A stretch of 64,000 bases of DNA, taken from contig NZ_BQID01000011.1 in the NCBI RefSeq assembly GCF_021602345.1, positions 124,001 through 188,000 on the forward strand. Direction: 5' to 3'. Position numbers and translations under genes: made by a program. Under the pieces are notes generated by a model. It had not been told where the DNA came from and made no database searches. It saw only the letters and a list, made by a program, of their open reading frames with translations. Below, piece by piece: positions 39,839 through 50,023 of the stretch. The DNA is from Pseudomonas pharyngis (GTDB lineage: Bacteria > Pseudomonadota > Gammaproteobacteria > Pseudomonadales > Pseudomonadaceae). Within the stretch, counting starts at the first letter, position 1, and every line of letters begins with the position of its first letter.

Positions 39839-40352
39839 GACTGGCGGTTGGCACGAAAGGCTGGGACCACATGTGGATCTTGTCGAAGTAGTCCTCGCCG
39901 ACCCGCACCGCCATCGGCTCGAGGCCGAACTGGACGAAGCCGCAGCGCTGGTACAGATGAAACGCCGCATCATTACCGGCGGTGACGGTCAATTGAATGA
40001 CTTTCAGCGCCGGATGCTGCTGCGCTTCCCCCAGCACCGCCTCCATCAATTTCAGCCCCAGCCCGCGCTGACGAAACTCGGCCGACACATACATGCCGAA
40101 CACCGTTGCCTTGTGCCGGGCCTTCTCCCGAGGCTCGAACGCCAGGCCGACGATCCCCACCAGCCGGCCCTCTTCAAACGCGCCAAACACTGCGTCGAGC
40201 TTGCTGGTCAGGCGTGATTCCCACCAGCTCAACGGCATCACTGCACGCTCGCGCACACTGGAGGTGAACGCCTGCGGATGCCGGTCATACGCCTCCAGCA
40301 TCAATTCGCGATAGGCCAGCGCATGACTGGCGTCCAGCCGCTCGATCCACAT
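39822..40352 (-). CDS. GNAT-family N-acetyltransferase
   Basis: Acetyl-CoA-dependent acetyltransferase of 176 residues. The acetyl-CoA loop reads RQRGLGLKLM near residue 94 and FHLYQRCGFVQFG near 133 is the usual C-terminal motif. Its 3' end overlaps the convergent metR end by 17 bases. It is 2 bases from the LysE-type exporter gene upstream on the same strand and likely co-transcribed with it. Substrate unknown. Confidence 0.88.
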   Translation of the reverse strand: MWIERLDASHALAYRELMLEAYDRHPQAFTSSVRERAVMPLSWWESRLTSKLDAVFGAFEEGRLVGIVGLAFEPREKARHKATVFGMYVSAEFRQRGLGLKLMEAVLGEAQQHPALKVIQLTVTAGNDAAFHLYQRCGFVQFGLEPMAVRVGEDYFDKIHMWSQPFVPTASLNEPR

Positions 40353-40354
40353 GT

Positions 40355-40993
40355 TCAGGCGGCCTTGCGCTGTTCAAGCATCAGCCGCACGGCCAGGCCG
40401 CCCAGCACGAAGCCCATGAAATAACGCTGCGCCGCCAGCCAGGTCGGGTTGTTGACGAACCACGACGCGATGCCCGCCGCGAACAGCGCGATCAGCAGGT
40501 TGACGCTGAAACTGACGCTGATCTGGGTCAGGCCGAGGATGATGCTCTGGGTGAACACCGAGCCGTGCTCGGGGGTGATGAACTGCGGGAATACCGAGAG
40601 GTAGAACACCGCGATTTTCGGGTTCAAGGCACTGGTGAGAAAGCCCATGGTGACCAGTTTGCGCGAAGAATCCGCCGGCAACTGTTGCGCCTCGAACGGC
40701 GAGCGGGCGCCAGGCTTCACCGCCTGCCAGGCCAGCCACAACAGGTAGAGTGCACCGGCCCACTTCAACACTTCATAGGCCATCGGCACGGCGAGAAACA
40801 CCGCGGTCAAACCGGCGGCCGCCGCGAACAGGTGCACGAAGAACCCCGCCACCACGCCGAGCAGCGAGGTCACCCCGGCGCGACGTCCCTGGCAGATCGA
40901 CCGCGAGATCAGGTAGATCATGTTCGGCCCCGGCGTCAGTACCATCAGCAGGGCGGCGGCGGCAAAAATCAGCAGGTCTTGAAGCGGGATCAT
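40355..40993 (-). CDS. LysE/RhtB-family exporter
   Basis: Inner-membrane amino-acid or metabolite exporter, 212 residues with about six helices. The family signature TPGPNMIYLISRSICQGRRAG is at residues 20-40, followed by GALYLLWLAWQA and TSALNPKIAVFYLSVFPQF. Substrate cannot be told from sequence. It lies in a same-strand group with the acetyltransferase and Nudix genes. Confidence 0.92.
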   Translation of the reverse strand: MIPLQDLLIFAAAALLMVLTPGPNMIYLISRSICQGRRAGVTSLLGVVAGFFVHLFAAAAGLTAVFLAVPMAYEVLKWAGALYLLWLAWQAVKPGARSPFEAQQLPADSSRKLVTMGFLTSALNPKIAVFYLSVFPQFITPEHGSVFTQSIILGLTQISVSFSVNLLIALFAAGIASWFVNNPTWLAAQRYFMGFVLGGLAVRLMLEQRKAA

Positions 40994-41016
40994 GACGAAG
41001 TCCTTTGCACGAATGA

Positions 41017-41451
41017 TCAGGCGATCACGGTCAGCGAGGCTCGATAAAACGGCAGGATCAGGTCACGTGTCAATGGGGCGAGAACCACATCGCCGTCGGT
41101 GGCCGGGTCGATCCAGATCACCTCTTCGATCTCGGCGGCCGGAGACACCCTGGCGTCGATGGTCAGTTGAAAGATTTCGGCCTGCACAACGAATCCCGGC
41201 TCGTTGGCAGCGGGTGCCGAGAACTGGCCGAGAAAGCTAGCCTGCGCCGGATCGATCACCAGTCCCAGTTCTTCCTCCAGCTCACGGGCCAGTGCATGCA
41301 CCGGCAGTTCATCGGCTTCAATCTTGCCGCCCGGTTGCATGAACGCCGTGGTATTGCGCTTGCGCACCAGCAGGGTCTGGCCGTCGGGACCGATCAGCAG
41401 CGCGGCGGCGATACGGATGATGCGGGGGGAAACTGCGGATACAGAAGTCAT
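41017..41451 (-). CDS. Nudix hydrolase
   Basis: Pyrophosphohydrolase of 144 residues. The Nudix box (G-x5-E-x7-RE-x2-EE-x-G) is complete: GGKIEADELP followed by ALARELEEELGL, about residues 41-63. Such enzymes remove nucleoside diphosphate-linked or damaged nucleotides; the exact substrate is unknown. It is 23 bases upstream of the exporter gene. Confidence 0.9.
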   Translation of the reverse strand: MTSVSAVSPRIIRIAAALLIGPDGQTLLVRKRNTTAFMQPGGKIEADELPVHALARELEEELGLVIDPAQASFLGQFSAPAANEPGFVVQAEIFQLTIDARVSPAAEIEEVIWIDPATDGDVVLAPLTRDLILPFYRASLTVIA

Positions 41452-41508
41452 GGGTCAGCCACCGGCCTTGAGAAAAGCCGCAAGGATCCCATGCCGGCCG
41501 CGCCAGCG

Positions 41509-42867
41509 TCATCCACCCTGGGCCGCGAGCGTCGTCTCGGGCTCTTGCGGCACCTTGACGAATACCTTGTATTTGCCGCCCTCCATGGCCTCGAAACTGA
41601 TCAGTTTTTCAACCAGCGGAGCGCTCAGCACTTTGCCGGCGTTGAGCAGCAACATGCCGTTGTCGGCATTGAGGTTGCGCGCGAGGATCATCCCCGCCGC
41701 CAACTCCCGGGTGCCCATGACCTTGACGTCCGGATCGGCCAAGGTGATGTCGCTGACCATTGCGCAGACCTTGATGAAATCCTCGATCAGCTCGGGATCG
41801 TAGAGTTTGCCGGCGTACTGGCGCAGGTACAGCAAGGCTTCATCGCTGTTCATCTGCCGCTCGAGAATCAGCCCGCGCTGCAACTCGACAAAATCCACCG
41901 CCAGTTTCAACAGCCGCGAGCCCAAGGGAATGGCCTCGCCCTTGAGCCGGTCGGGAAACCCGCTGCCGTCCCAGTGCTCCTGATGGTGCAGGATCAGCCG
42001 CGCGGCATCCTTCATCGGGTCCAGGGTCATCAACAGCGATTCGCTCTGTTTCGGATAAGCCCGATAGCGGTCGCGCTCGGTGCTGTGCAGCAGGTCCGAC
42101 GGCGTGGTCATCATGCTGTCGGTCCAGCTCAGCTTGCCGATATTGTAGAGCGCGGCGGCCATGGTCAGATCGCGGCTGGCGGCTTCGTCCAGACGGTGCA
42201 TCTTGCAATAGCCGCGTACCAGCTCGATGATCTGCCGATTGGTCTGCTTCGCCGGCGGCAGGCGCAGGTTGGCCAGCAACGAGAACATTTCGGTGCCTGT
42301 CAGGAAACTGCGCTTGAGCTCCTCGTAGGCGAGGTCGAGCATGTCGGCGGTCTGCTGCAGTTCGGCGGTACGGGCGGCGACGTGTTTTTCCAGGGTGCTG
42401 TTGAGCAATTTCAATTGTTCGTTTTGCACTCGCGTCAGTTTTTCCAGACGTTCGCGCTCGCGTGCCAGATGCTGATGCTCGAGGGCCTGACGCAAGGTCA
42501 GCAGCATTTCCTCGTCGTTCCAGGGTTTGCTGATGTAACGGTGGATCTGCCCTTCGTTGATGGCCTTGATGATCGCCGAAGGGTCGGCGTAGCCGGTGAG
42601 CATGATCCGCGCAGTCGCCGGATACCGCTCATGAACAAGAGCCAGCAGCGTGGCCCCATCCATGTTGGGCATGCGCGCGTCGCTCATCACCAGATTCACC
42701 GGTTGCTGCTCGAGTATTTCCAGCGCCTGGGCACCGCTGGTGGCCAGCAAGAGGTCATAAGGCTGGCCGCGCAGCAGACGGCGCAGGCTGTTGAGAATCG
42801 GTTCCTCGTCATCGACCAGCAGTACTTTGGGCCGGGGCGGCGAAATCGGGGCGGACGGCTCTTCCAT
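41509..42867 (-). CDS. Response regulator with degenerate HD-GYP (YN-GFP) domain
   Basis: Protein of 452 residues: receiver domain (VLLVDDEEP, phospho-acceptor Asp63 in MSDARMP, SKPW), a coiled coil (about 130-180), then an HD-GYP-like domain. In active c-di-GMP phosphodiesterases this domain has an HD metal pair; here the position reads YN (residues 241-242, AALYNIGK). HH at 294-295 is kept and GSGYP reads GSGFP (301-305). It resembles PA2572, described as a YN-GYP protein without enzymatic metal site. It is transcribed divergently from the c-di-GMP operon at 43124. Confidence 0.88.
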   Translation of the reverse strand: MEEPSAPISPPRPKVLLVDDEEPILNSLRRLLRGQPYDLLLATSGAQALEILEQQPVNLVMSDARMPNMDGATLLALVHERYPATARIMLTGYADPSAIIKAINEGQIHRYISKPWNDEEMLLTLRQALEHQHLARERERLEKLTRVQNEQLKLLNSTLEKHVAARTAELQQTADMLDLAYEELKRSFLTGTEMFSLLANLRLPPAKQTNRQIIELVRGYCKMHRLDEAASRDLTMAAALYNIGKLSWTDSMMTTPSDLLHSTERDRYRAYPKQSESLLMTLDPMKDAARLILHHQEHWDGSGFPDRLKGEAIPLGSRLLKLAVDFVELQRGLILERQMNSDEALLYLRQYAGKLYDPELIEDFIKVCAMVSDITLADPDVKVMGTRELAAGMILARNLNADNGMLLLNAGKVLSAPLVEKLISFEAMEGGKYKVFVKVPQEPETTLAAQGG

Positions 42868-43123
42868 GGCGAAGCCTCGTGAAAAACGTTGGACATGACT
42901 GACGCGCCGGCAGACCTCCCCTGCTTGCCTGCGCTTGAATCACAGGCTAGATGATTTTCGCCGGGGCCGTGTAAATCCTCTGTTACACCGCGACAGGCGA
43001 AGTTGCGCCCCTGCAACTATGCTCAAGTCGCTGGACGACACCATCGGCCTGCGCGCAGGCATGTGATGAGGGGAAAAGGATGCTCCCGATGACGAATGTG
43101 CGTGAACACACGGGTATTGCGTC
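42868..43123. other. Divergent control region of two signalling units
   Basis: Gap of 256 bases between the YN-GYP regulator and the five-gene signalling operon. No gene seen; it must hold both promoters. Confidence 0.5.
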
Positions 43124-45397
43124 GTGAGTGCGCAACCCGGACACACCAACCGCCGCGTGCTCATCGTCGACGATACCGCGTCGATCCATGACGATTTCGC
43201 AAAGATCCTCAAACCGGCCACGGCTGAAGCCGACAGCCTGGATGAAACGGAAAGCCTGCTGTTCGGCGATGCGTCCTCCGCCCCCGTCGCACCGAAAGAC
43301 CGTTTCGAACTGGACTCGGCCTATCAGGGCCGCGAAGCGCTGGACAAAGTCGAAGCCGCACTCGCCGCCGGGCGCCCGTACGCCATGGCCTTCATCGACA
43401 TGCGCATGCCGCCGGGCTGGGATGGCCTGGAAACCATCGAGCGGCTGTGGCAGGTCGATCCCAAGCTGCAGGTGGCCCTGTGCACCGCCTACTCCGATTA
43501 CTCGTGGGAAGACATCGACCGGCGGCTGGCCCTGACCGATCGCCTGCTGATCCTGAAAAAACCCTTCGACGCGATCGAAATCCGGCAGATGGCCAGCGCC
43601 CTGACGGTCAAGTGGCAAATGACCGAAGACGCCGCCATGAAGATGAACCTGCTGGAGCAGGCAGTTCAGGAGCGTACCCGGGAACTGTCCGACGCCAACA
43701 TCATCGTGCAGAACAGTCCGACCATCCTCTACCGGTTGCGCGGTGAACCGTCGTTTCCGCTGATGTACATCTCCCACAACATCACCCGCTACGGCCATGT
43801 CGCGGCTGATCTGGTGGGTTCGGCCAACTGGGCGCAGACGCTGATTCACCCGGACGATCAGCTCAGTGTCGATACCGCCATGGGCCGGGTGCTCGATCGG
43901 CATGCCGAAGGCGCCTCCATCGAGTTTCGCCTGCGTACCGGCGCGGGCGACTGGCGCTGGGTGGAAAACCGCTACATCCCGGTGCGCGATCACGACGGCC
44001 GCCTGCTGGAAGTCGAGGGGATCATTCTTGACATCACCGAACGCCGGCTGGCCGAAGAAAAGATGAACCTGCTGGCCCGCACCGACGGACTCACGGGACT
44101 GGCCAATCGCGCCACGCTGATCGAGCGTCTGCATCAGGCCTTCGCCGCCGCGCGTCGGGGAGCGGCACCTTTTGCGGTGTTTTACCTGGATCTGGATCAC
44201 TTCAAGCGGATCAACGACACCCTCGGCCATCCGGTCGGCGATCTGTTGTTGCAGGCAGTGGCGCAACGGATCAAATCCAATGTACGGGAAAATGACGTGG
44301 TCGCACGTCTGGGCGGAGACGAGTTCGCGATCCTGCAACTGGACGTCAGCGACCCGACCCAATCTGCTGCCATCGCGACCAAGATCCGCGATGCGCTTCT
44401 GGAGCCCTACCAACTGGCAGGCAATGCCTTGCGCATTTCCGTCAGTATCGGCATCTGCCTGTACCGCGCCAACAGTCTGGATGCCGACAGTCTGCTGGCC
44501 GGCGCCGACATGGCGCTGTACCGCGCCAAGGAAACGGGCCGTAATCAGTACCAGTTCCATTCCGAGCAAATCACTCGCGAAGTCGCCGAGCGCATGGCCC
44601 TGGCCGAGGAATTGATGACCGCCCTGACTCAGGGAGGACTGAAGCTCGACTACACGCCGGAAGTGGACATGCACAGCGGCAAGATTCTCGGCATGGCCGC
44701 GCAGGTCAAATGGCAACATCCCAGGCTTGGTCTGCTGCCAGCGTCGGCCTTCGTACCGGCAGCGGAAAAGACCGGTGCAATCATCCCGCTCGGTCGCTGG
44801 ATACTGGATCACGCCTGCTGGCAGATGCGCCAGTGGCAAAACGAGGGAGTGGCGCCTCCAGTGATGGCGATCAGGATTTCCCTGGCGCAACTCAAGAGCG
44901 GCCCGGAACTCATCTATGACGTGCTGCGCACCACCGCCCGCTGGGAACTGGCACCGTGGGATCTGCGTTTCGATGTCACCGAAGCGACCCTGGCCCAGAC
45001 CAAATGGACCCACAACGATGTGCTGCCGCGCCTCAGTGAGCTTGGGGTAAAGATCGCCATCGACGATTTCGGCACCGAATACTCATCGTTCGATTACCTG
45101 AAAACCTACCGGGTCAATCACCTCAAACTCGCCCAATCCCTGATCGACAGTGCAGCCCAGGATGAAGGCAGCGCCAATACCCTGCGAGCGATCGTCAATT
45201 TCGCCCGGGATCTGGCGATCGACATCAGCGCCGAAGGCGTCCAGCCCGCAGATCGGGATGACGCCCTCACCTCTTCGGCCCCGCTGAAAAACGTGCAAGG
45301 CCTTTGCTTCAGGGAAGCTGTCAGCCCCGAGCAAGCAGCCCGCCTGCTGAAGGACGGAAACGCGACTGCCCCGCTGCCCAGGGAGGATGAGGGATGA
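43124..45397 (+). CDS. REC-PAS-GGDEF-EAL protein with dead EAL domain, likely diguanylate cyclase
   Basis: Protein of 757 residues. An atypical receiver domain (DD at 16-17, Asp92 in FIDMRMP, Thr121, Lys146) contains a longer insert between the first strand and LDSAYQG. A PAS domain (about 190-305), an intact GGDEF domain (LGGDEF at 396-401 with an RxxD inhibitory site just before) and an EAL domain follow. The EAL signature is lost: AAQ at 525-527 replaces EAL, and DDFGTEYSS is altered. It therefore probably makes c-di-GMP only. It starts with GTG and overlaps the next gene by 4 bases. Confidence 0.92.
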   Translation: MSAQPGHTNRRVLIVDDTASIHDDFAKILKPATAEADSLDETESLLFGDASSAPVAPKDRFELDSAYQGREALDKVEAALAAGRPYAMAFIDMRMPPGWDGLETIERLWQVDPKLQVALCTAYSDYSWEDIDRRLALTDRLLILKKPFDAIEIRQMASALTVKWQMTEDAAMKMNLLEQAVQERTRELSDANIIVQNSPTILYRLRGEPSFPLMYISHNITRYGHVAADLVGSANWAQTLIHPDDQLSVDTAMGRVLDRHAEGASIEFRLRTGAGDWRWVENRYIPVRDHDGRLLEVEGIILDITERRLAEEKMNLLARTDGLTGLANRATLIERLHQAFAAARRGAAPFAVFYLDLDHFKRINDTLGHPVGDLLLQAVAQRIKSNVRENDVVARLGGDEFAILQLDVSDPTQSAAIATKIRDALLEPYQLAGNALRISVSIGICLYRANSLDADSLLAGADMALYRAKETGRNQYQFHSEQITREVAERMALAEELMTALTQGGLKLDYTPEVDMHSGKILGMAAQVKWQHPRLGLLPASAFVPAAEKTGAIIPLGRWILDHACWQMRQWQNEGVAPPVMAIRISLAQLKSGPELIYDVLRTTARWELAPWDLRFDVTEATLAQTKWTHNDVLPRLSELGVKIAIDDFGTEYSSFDYLKTYRVNHLKLAQSLIDSAAQDEGSANTLRAIVNFARDLAIDISAEGVQPADRDDALTSSAPLKNVQGLCFREAVSPEQAARLLKDGNATAPLPREDEG

Positions 45398-47268
45398 AAA
45401 CACCTTTTCCCCAGACCAACCGGCGCATATTGATCGTCGACGATACCCCGGCGATCCATGATGACTTTCGCAAGATACTGACCCCGGACACCAGCGGTGC
45501 AGCAGACCTGGATACGCTCGAGCAAACGCTGTTCGGCACCCGGCAATCATCGCACCTGACGTTCCAGCTCGACTCCGCCTATCAGGGGCAGGAAGCGCTG
45601 AAACTGGTGCAGCATGCGGTGGAAGAAGGCCGGCCTTATGCCCTCGCGTTCACCGACATGCGCATGCCGCCCGGTTGGGACGGCCTGGAAACCATCGAAA
45701 AACTGTGGGCGGTCGATCCGAATCTGCAAATCGCCTTGTGCACCGCCTATTCCGACTACAGCTGGGAGGCCATGGCCGAACGACTGGAATTCGGCGATCA
45801 GTTGCTGATCCTGAAAAAACCATTCGACACCCTGGAAATCCGCCAGATGGCCAATGCCCTGACCTGGAAATGGCAGTTGGCCCAGGACGCGGCGCTGAAG
45901 ATGCTCAGTCTCGAGCAGACCATCGAAGCCCGCGTGCATGAATTGCTCAAGGTCTCGCACCTGTTGCAGTACGACAGCCTCACGGGCCTGCCCAACAGCA
46001 CCTTGCTCGGTGACCGTTTGACTCAGTCGCTGGCCGCCTGCCGGCGCCATGACAAACAACTGGTGGTGATGTTTCTCGGGCTTGATCGCTTCAAGCGCAT
46101 CAACAATGCCCTGGGCCACCCAGCGGGCGACGAGATGCTCAAACGGGTCGGCCAGCAATTGCTCGCCTGCGTGCGCGAATCGGATTCGGTTTTTCGTTAT
46201 GGCTCCGACGAATTCGTGGTGATGCTCAGCGACATCAATCACCCGCAGCAGTCGCGCAGCATCGCCGAGAAACTACTGAGCGCTATCCGCACACCACAGA
46301 CAATCGTCGGGCATGACGTGAGCGTCACGGCCAGTCTGGGCATCAGCCTCTACCCCGATGACGGGCTCGAGGCCATCGAGCTGATCAAGAAAGCTGAAAC
46401 GGCCATGCGCAGCGCCAAGGAAAACGGACCGAACGAAATCGGCTTCTTCATTGAAGCCATGAACCAGCGCGCCCGGGAACAGCAAAGCATCGAGTCGGGC
46501 ATTCGCCAGGCCCTGCAACGCCAGGAATTCGTCCTGCATTACCAACCGAAAATCGAGCTGGCCAGCGGCCGGGTAGTCGGTGCCGAGGCACTGGTGCGCT
46601 GGCAGAAACCGGGGCATGGCTGGGTCTATCCCTCGGAGTTCATCCCGGTGGCCGAAGACAGCGGCCTGATCGTGCCGCTGAGCAAATGGGTGCTGGCCGA
46701 GGCCTGTCGTCATACCCGTGAATGGCAACAGGCGGGATTGCCGCCGATTCGCATGTCGGTCAACACCTCGGCCATCGACTTTCGCCAGCGGCACTTCGTC
46801 GAGGGCATCGAACAGGTGCTGGCACAGACCGGGCTGGATCCTCGTCTGCTGGAACTGGAGATCACCGAAGGTGTGCTGATGCAGAACGTCGACGCGACGA
46901 TGAACGCGCTGGGCAGGCTGAAGGCGCTGGGGGTTCGGCTGGCCATCGATGACTTCGGCACCGGTTATTCCAGCTTGAGCTATCTGCGCCGTTTTCCCAT
47001 CGATGTGCTGAAAATCGATCAATCGTTCATTCGCGGCCTGAGCCATGACAGCGGTGATGCCGCCCTGGTCGGCGCGATCATCAGCCTGGGCAAGAGCCTG
47101 AACCTCAACGTCATTGCCGAAGGTGTGGAAACCGCGCATCAGTTGGCATTTCTAAAAGCTCATCACTGCGAGGAAGGCCAGGGCTTCTATTTCAGCAAGG
47201 CCTTGCCGGCAGAGGCCTTCGCCCGTTTGCTGGAGTCTGCTCAACCTGGCACGTGGGGTGTTTCATGA
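45394..47268 (+). CDS. REC-GGDEF-EAL protein with altered GGDEF, likely c-di-GMP phosphodiesterase
   Basis: Protein of 624 residues with the same receiver type as the previous gene (DD at 16-17, Asp88 in FTDMRMP, LKKPF) but no PAS domain. The GGDEF site reads GSDEF (270-274), a change expected to weaken or abolish cyclase activity, though GTP or c-di-GMP binding may remain (RESD inhibitory site is kept). The EAL domain looks active: EAL at 398-400, [30 protein letters not shown] and AEGVE are all present. Overlaps both neighbours by 4 bases. Confidence 0.93.
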   Translation: MKTPFPQTNRRILIVDDTPAIHDDFRKILTPDTSGAADLDTLEQTLFGTRQSSHLTFQLDSAYQGQEALKLVQHAVEEGRPYALAFTDMRMPPGWDGLETIEKLWAVDPNLQIALCTAYSDYSWEAMAERLEFGDQLLILKKPFDTLEIRQMANALTWKWQLAQDAALKMLSLEQTIEARVHELLKVSHLLQYDSLTGLPNSTLLGDRLTQSLAACRRHDKQLVVMFLGLDRFKRINNALGHPAGDEMLKRVGQQLLACVRESDSVFRYGSDEFVVMLSDINHPQQSRSIAEKLLSAIRTPQTIVGHDVSVTASLGISLYPDDGLEAIELIKKAETAMRSAKENGPNEIGFFIEAMNQRAREQQSIESGIRQALQRQEFVLHYQPKIELASGRVVGAEALVRWQKPGHGWVYPSEFIPVAEDSGLIVPLSKWVLAEACRHTREWQQAGLPPIRMSVNTSAIDFRQRHFVEGIEQVLAQTGLDPRLLELEITEGVLMQNVDATMNALGRLKALGVRLAIDDFGTGYSSLSYLRRFPIDVLKIDQSFIRGLSHDSGDAALVGAIISLGKSLNLNVIAEGVETAHQLAFLKAHHCEEGQGFYFSKALPAEAFARLLESAQPGTWGVS

Positions 47269-48212
47269 ATCGCCCGGGGTCGTTGGTTCTACTGCTCGGT
47301 CTGTGCGCAAATGCCATCGCCGCACCGCTGGACGAGCCGCTGAAACCCTTGCCGCCAAAGCCGCACCTGGATGCCAGGCGGGTCGAGCTCGGGCGCCAGT
47401 TGTTCCATGACCCGCGATTGTCGATCAATAACACGCTGTCCTGCGCCAGCTGCCATCAACTGGATAAAAGCGGCGCCGACACCCGCGCCTTCTCCAACGG
47501 CTTCGATGGGCAACCGGTGGCGGTCAACACACCAACCGTATTCAACGCCAGCCTCAATTTCCGCCAGTTCTGGGATGGCCGCGTCGAAACCCTGGAAGAA
47601 CAAAGCAACGTCGTGATCACCAGCCCCCACGAAATGGGCAGCGACTGGAACACCGTCGTGCAACGGATCGCTGACGACGCAGCCTATGGTCAGAGCTTTC
47701 GTGCCGCCTACCCCGATGCCGTGAGCCGGGCCAATATCCAGAATGCGCTGGCCACCTATGAGCGCACGCTGCTGACCCCCGACTCCCGTTTCGATCAGTA
47801 CCTGCTGGGCAATACCGATATCCTGACCCTCGAAGAAAAATACGGCTATCAGCGTTTCAAGGAGTACGGCTGCATTGCCTGCCATCAGGGCGTCAACATT
47901 GGCGGCAACATGTTCCAGAAATTTGGCGTGTTCGGCGACTACATCGCCGATCGCGGTAACCCGACGGTGGCCGACCAGGGCCGTTTCAACGTGACCGGCG
48001 ACGAAGACGACCGCGCCGTGTTCAAGGTGCCGAGCCTGCGTAATGTCGCGCTGACCGCACCGTACTTCCATGACGGCTCGGCGCCCACCCTCGAACGGGC
48101 CGTGGACGTGATGTTCCAGTATCAGTTGGGGCGCATGCCGAGCGAAGAAGACAAGACCCTGATCATCCTGTTTCTCAAGACCCTGACCGGCCATCCGGAG
48201 GGCCAGCCATGA
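47265..48212 (+). CDS. Periplasmic diheme cytochrome c peroxidase
   Basis: Bacterial diheme peroxidase (CcpA/MauG superfamily), 315 residues, exported by a signal peptide (residues 1-20, ending AIAA). Two c-type haem sites are present: CASCH at 60-64 and CIACH at 203-207. [19 protein letters not shown] and [17 protein letters not shown] are family motifs. It reduces H2O2 in the periplasm, or may act as a redox sensor. It sits inside a signalling operon between a c-di-GMP enzyme and a membrane kinase, with 4-base overlaps at both ends, which is unusual. The ATG at 47265 replaces the 4-codon longer opening. Confidence 0.93.
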   Translation: MNRPGSLVLLLGLCANAIAAPLDEPLKPLPPKPHLDARRVELGRQLFHDPRLSINNTLSCASCHQLDKSGADTRAFSNGFDGQPVAVNTPTVFNASLNFRQFWDGRVETLEEQSNVVITSPHEMGSDWNTVVQRIADDAAYGQSFRAAYPDAVSRANIQNALATYERTLLTPDSRFDQYLLGNTDILTLEEKYGYQRFKEYGCIACHQGVNIGGNMFQKFGVFGDYIADRGNPTVADQGRFNVTGDEDDRAVFKVPSLRNVALTAPYFHDGSAPTLERAVDVMFQYQLGRMPSEEDKTLIILFLKTLTGHPEGQP

Positions 48213-50023
48213 TGAAGGTTTCACGCCGTGTCAGCCTGATGTTGATCGGGCTCGTCGCCGTGCTGCTGGCCTCGATCCTGGTGTTTCTCTACCTCAAGTC
48301 CAGCACCGAGCAGACGACGGCCTACACCGAGTCCCGGGACCTGATCCGCCAGATCAAGCAGCAGGACTCGCTGTGGGAAAACGAAATCCTCAAGGCGCGG
48401 GTGGCGATCTCCCACAATTACGACCCGCTGGTCTCGCCGATGAGCGAGATGAACCGCCTGTGGGAACGCTTCGACACCATGGAGTCCGGCCACGGGCGCA
48501 ACGACTCGACACAATGGGACGAAGCCCACGAGAGTTTTCTCAAGGCGATGCAGGAAAAGACCCGGCTGGTGGAGCAGTTCAAGTCGCACAACGCCTTGCT
48601 GCGCAACTCTCTGGCGTTCCTGCCGACCGCCGAAGATGACATTCAGGCACAACTGGCCGGCCTGTCCGATCTCGACAAGATTCAGGTGCAGAACATCGCC
48701 ACCGATACCTATGACCTGCTGCTCAGCGCACTGGAGTTCTCTCAGGTCACCTCCGACGACAAGGCCGCCGATATCGTCCTGGGCCTGAACAAACTGGCGG
48801 TGAACGCGCAACGCCTGCCCCAGGACTTTCAAGCCCCGATCAGGATCCTGAGCAATCACATCAGCCTGATCCTGCGCGAGCAGCCGATCGTCAACCGCTT
48901 GCTCGAGGAGATTGAGGCGGTTCCGGTGGCCGAGCGCCTGGACAACATCACCAACATGCTCAACCGGGATCAGCAGCGGGTCGAAAAAATCGACAGGAAA
49001 TATCACTTCTATCTGCTGCTGTTCTCGGTCCTGCTGATGCTGTCGCTGCTGTGGCTGGCCATCCGTCTGATCCGCAGTTTCGCCGAGATCAACCGGGTCA
49101 ACGCAGCCCTGCAAACCGCCAACGATGTGCTGGAGCAACGGGTCGACGAGCGCACCCGGGAGCTCAAGAACGCCCAGAGCGAACTGCTCGACGCCGCACG
49201 CCAGGCCGGCATGGCCGAGATCGCGACCAACGTGCTGCACAACGTCGGCAACGTGCTCAACAGCGTGAACATTTCCTCCGACCTGATCGCGCGCAAGTTA
49301 CGCAACAGCAAGACCCTGGGGCTGGGCAAGGCCATGCAGCTGATCAACGAACACCCCGACGACCTCGGCCAGTTCCTCAGCGAAGACCCCAAGGGCAAAT
49401 TGCTGCCCGGTTATCTCAATCAACTGGTCGTTGCCATCGCCCAGGAACAGCAGGAAATGGTCGACGAACTGAACCAGATGAACAAAAGTGTCGATCACAT
49501 CAAGGACATCGTCGCCACCCAGCAATCCTATGCCGGGGCCAGCAGCCTGACCGAGCCGCTGTACATCAGCGAACTGCTCGAAGACGCCCTGCGCATGAAC
49601 GCCGGAGCCCTGACCCGGCACCACGTCACAGTGGTCAAGGACTACGCCGAAGTGCCGCAGGTGATGGGTGACAAACACCGTTTGCTGCTGATCCTGATCA
49701 ACCTGATCAGCAACGCCAAATACGCGATGTCCGACCTCAGCAACCGCCCGCGCACCATCACCCTGGGCGTAAAAATCGTCGACGGGAATTATCTGGAAAT
49801 CAGCGTCAAGGACGATGGCGAAGGTATCGCCCCGGAAAACATGACGCGGATCTTTGCCCACGGTTTCACCACCCGCAAAGAGGGCCACGGCTTCGGCCTG
49901 CACAGTTGCGCCCTGGCGGCCATCGAGATGAACGGCCACCTCACGGCCCACAGCGACGGACCTGGCCAGGGCGCCCTGTTCACCTTGCAGATTCCGCTGA
50001 TCGCGGTAACGGAGAACGCATGA
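48209..50023 (+). CDS. Membrane sensor histidine kinase with periplasmic helical sensor
   Basis: Histidine kinase of 604 residues. Membrane helices at about 9-28 and 267-288 enclose a mostly helical periplasmic sensor domain of the DAHL type. A coiled coil leads to the phospho-acceptor region with His344 (ATNVLHNVGNVLNSV) and an ATPase domain (NLISNAKYAM, DDGEGI, GHGFGLHSCALAAIEM). The phospho-box HNVGN differs from the common HExxxP. It carries no receiver domain, so its partners are probably the REC proteins of the same operon. Coupled to both neighbours by 4-base overlaps; ATG codons at 48209 and 48212 are both possible. Confidence 0.9.
   Translation: MMKVSRRVSLMLIGLVAVLLASILVFLYLKSSTEQTTAYTESRDLIRQIKQQDSLWENEILKARVAISHNYDPLVSPMSEMNRLWERFDTMESGHGRNDSTQWDEAHESFLKAMQEKTRLVEQFKSHNALLRNSLAFLPTAEDDIQAQLAGLSDLDKIQVQNIATDTYDLLLSALEFSQVTSDDKAADIVLGLNKLAVNAQRLPQDFQAPIRILSNHISLILREQPIVNRLLEEIEAVPVAERLDNITNMLNRDQQRVEKIDRKYHFYLLLFSVLLMLSLLWLAIRLIRSFAEINRVNAALQTANDVLEQRVDERTRELKNAQSELLDAARQAGMAEIATNVLHNVGNVLNSVNISSDLIARKLRNSKTLGLGKAMQLINEHPDDLGQFLSEDPKGKLLPGYLNQLVVAIAQEQQEMVDELNQMNKSVDHIKDIVATQQSYAGASSLTEPLYISELLEDALRMNAGALTRHHVTVVKDYAEVPQVMGDKHRLLLILINLISNAKYAMSDLSNRPRTITLGVKIVDGNYLEISVKDDGEGIAPENMTRIFAHGFTTRKEGHGFGLHSCALAAIEMNGHLTAHSDGPGQGALFTLQIPLIAVTENA

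Noticed and set aside
42983-45013. 676-codon minus-strand open frame opposite the first c-di-GMP gene
   Set aside because: Antisense shadow; the plus strand has clear REC, PAS, GGDEF and EAL-like domains.
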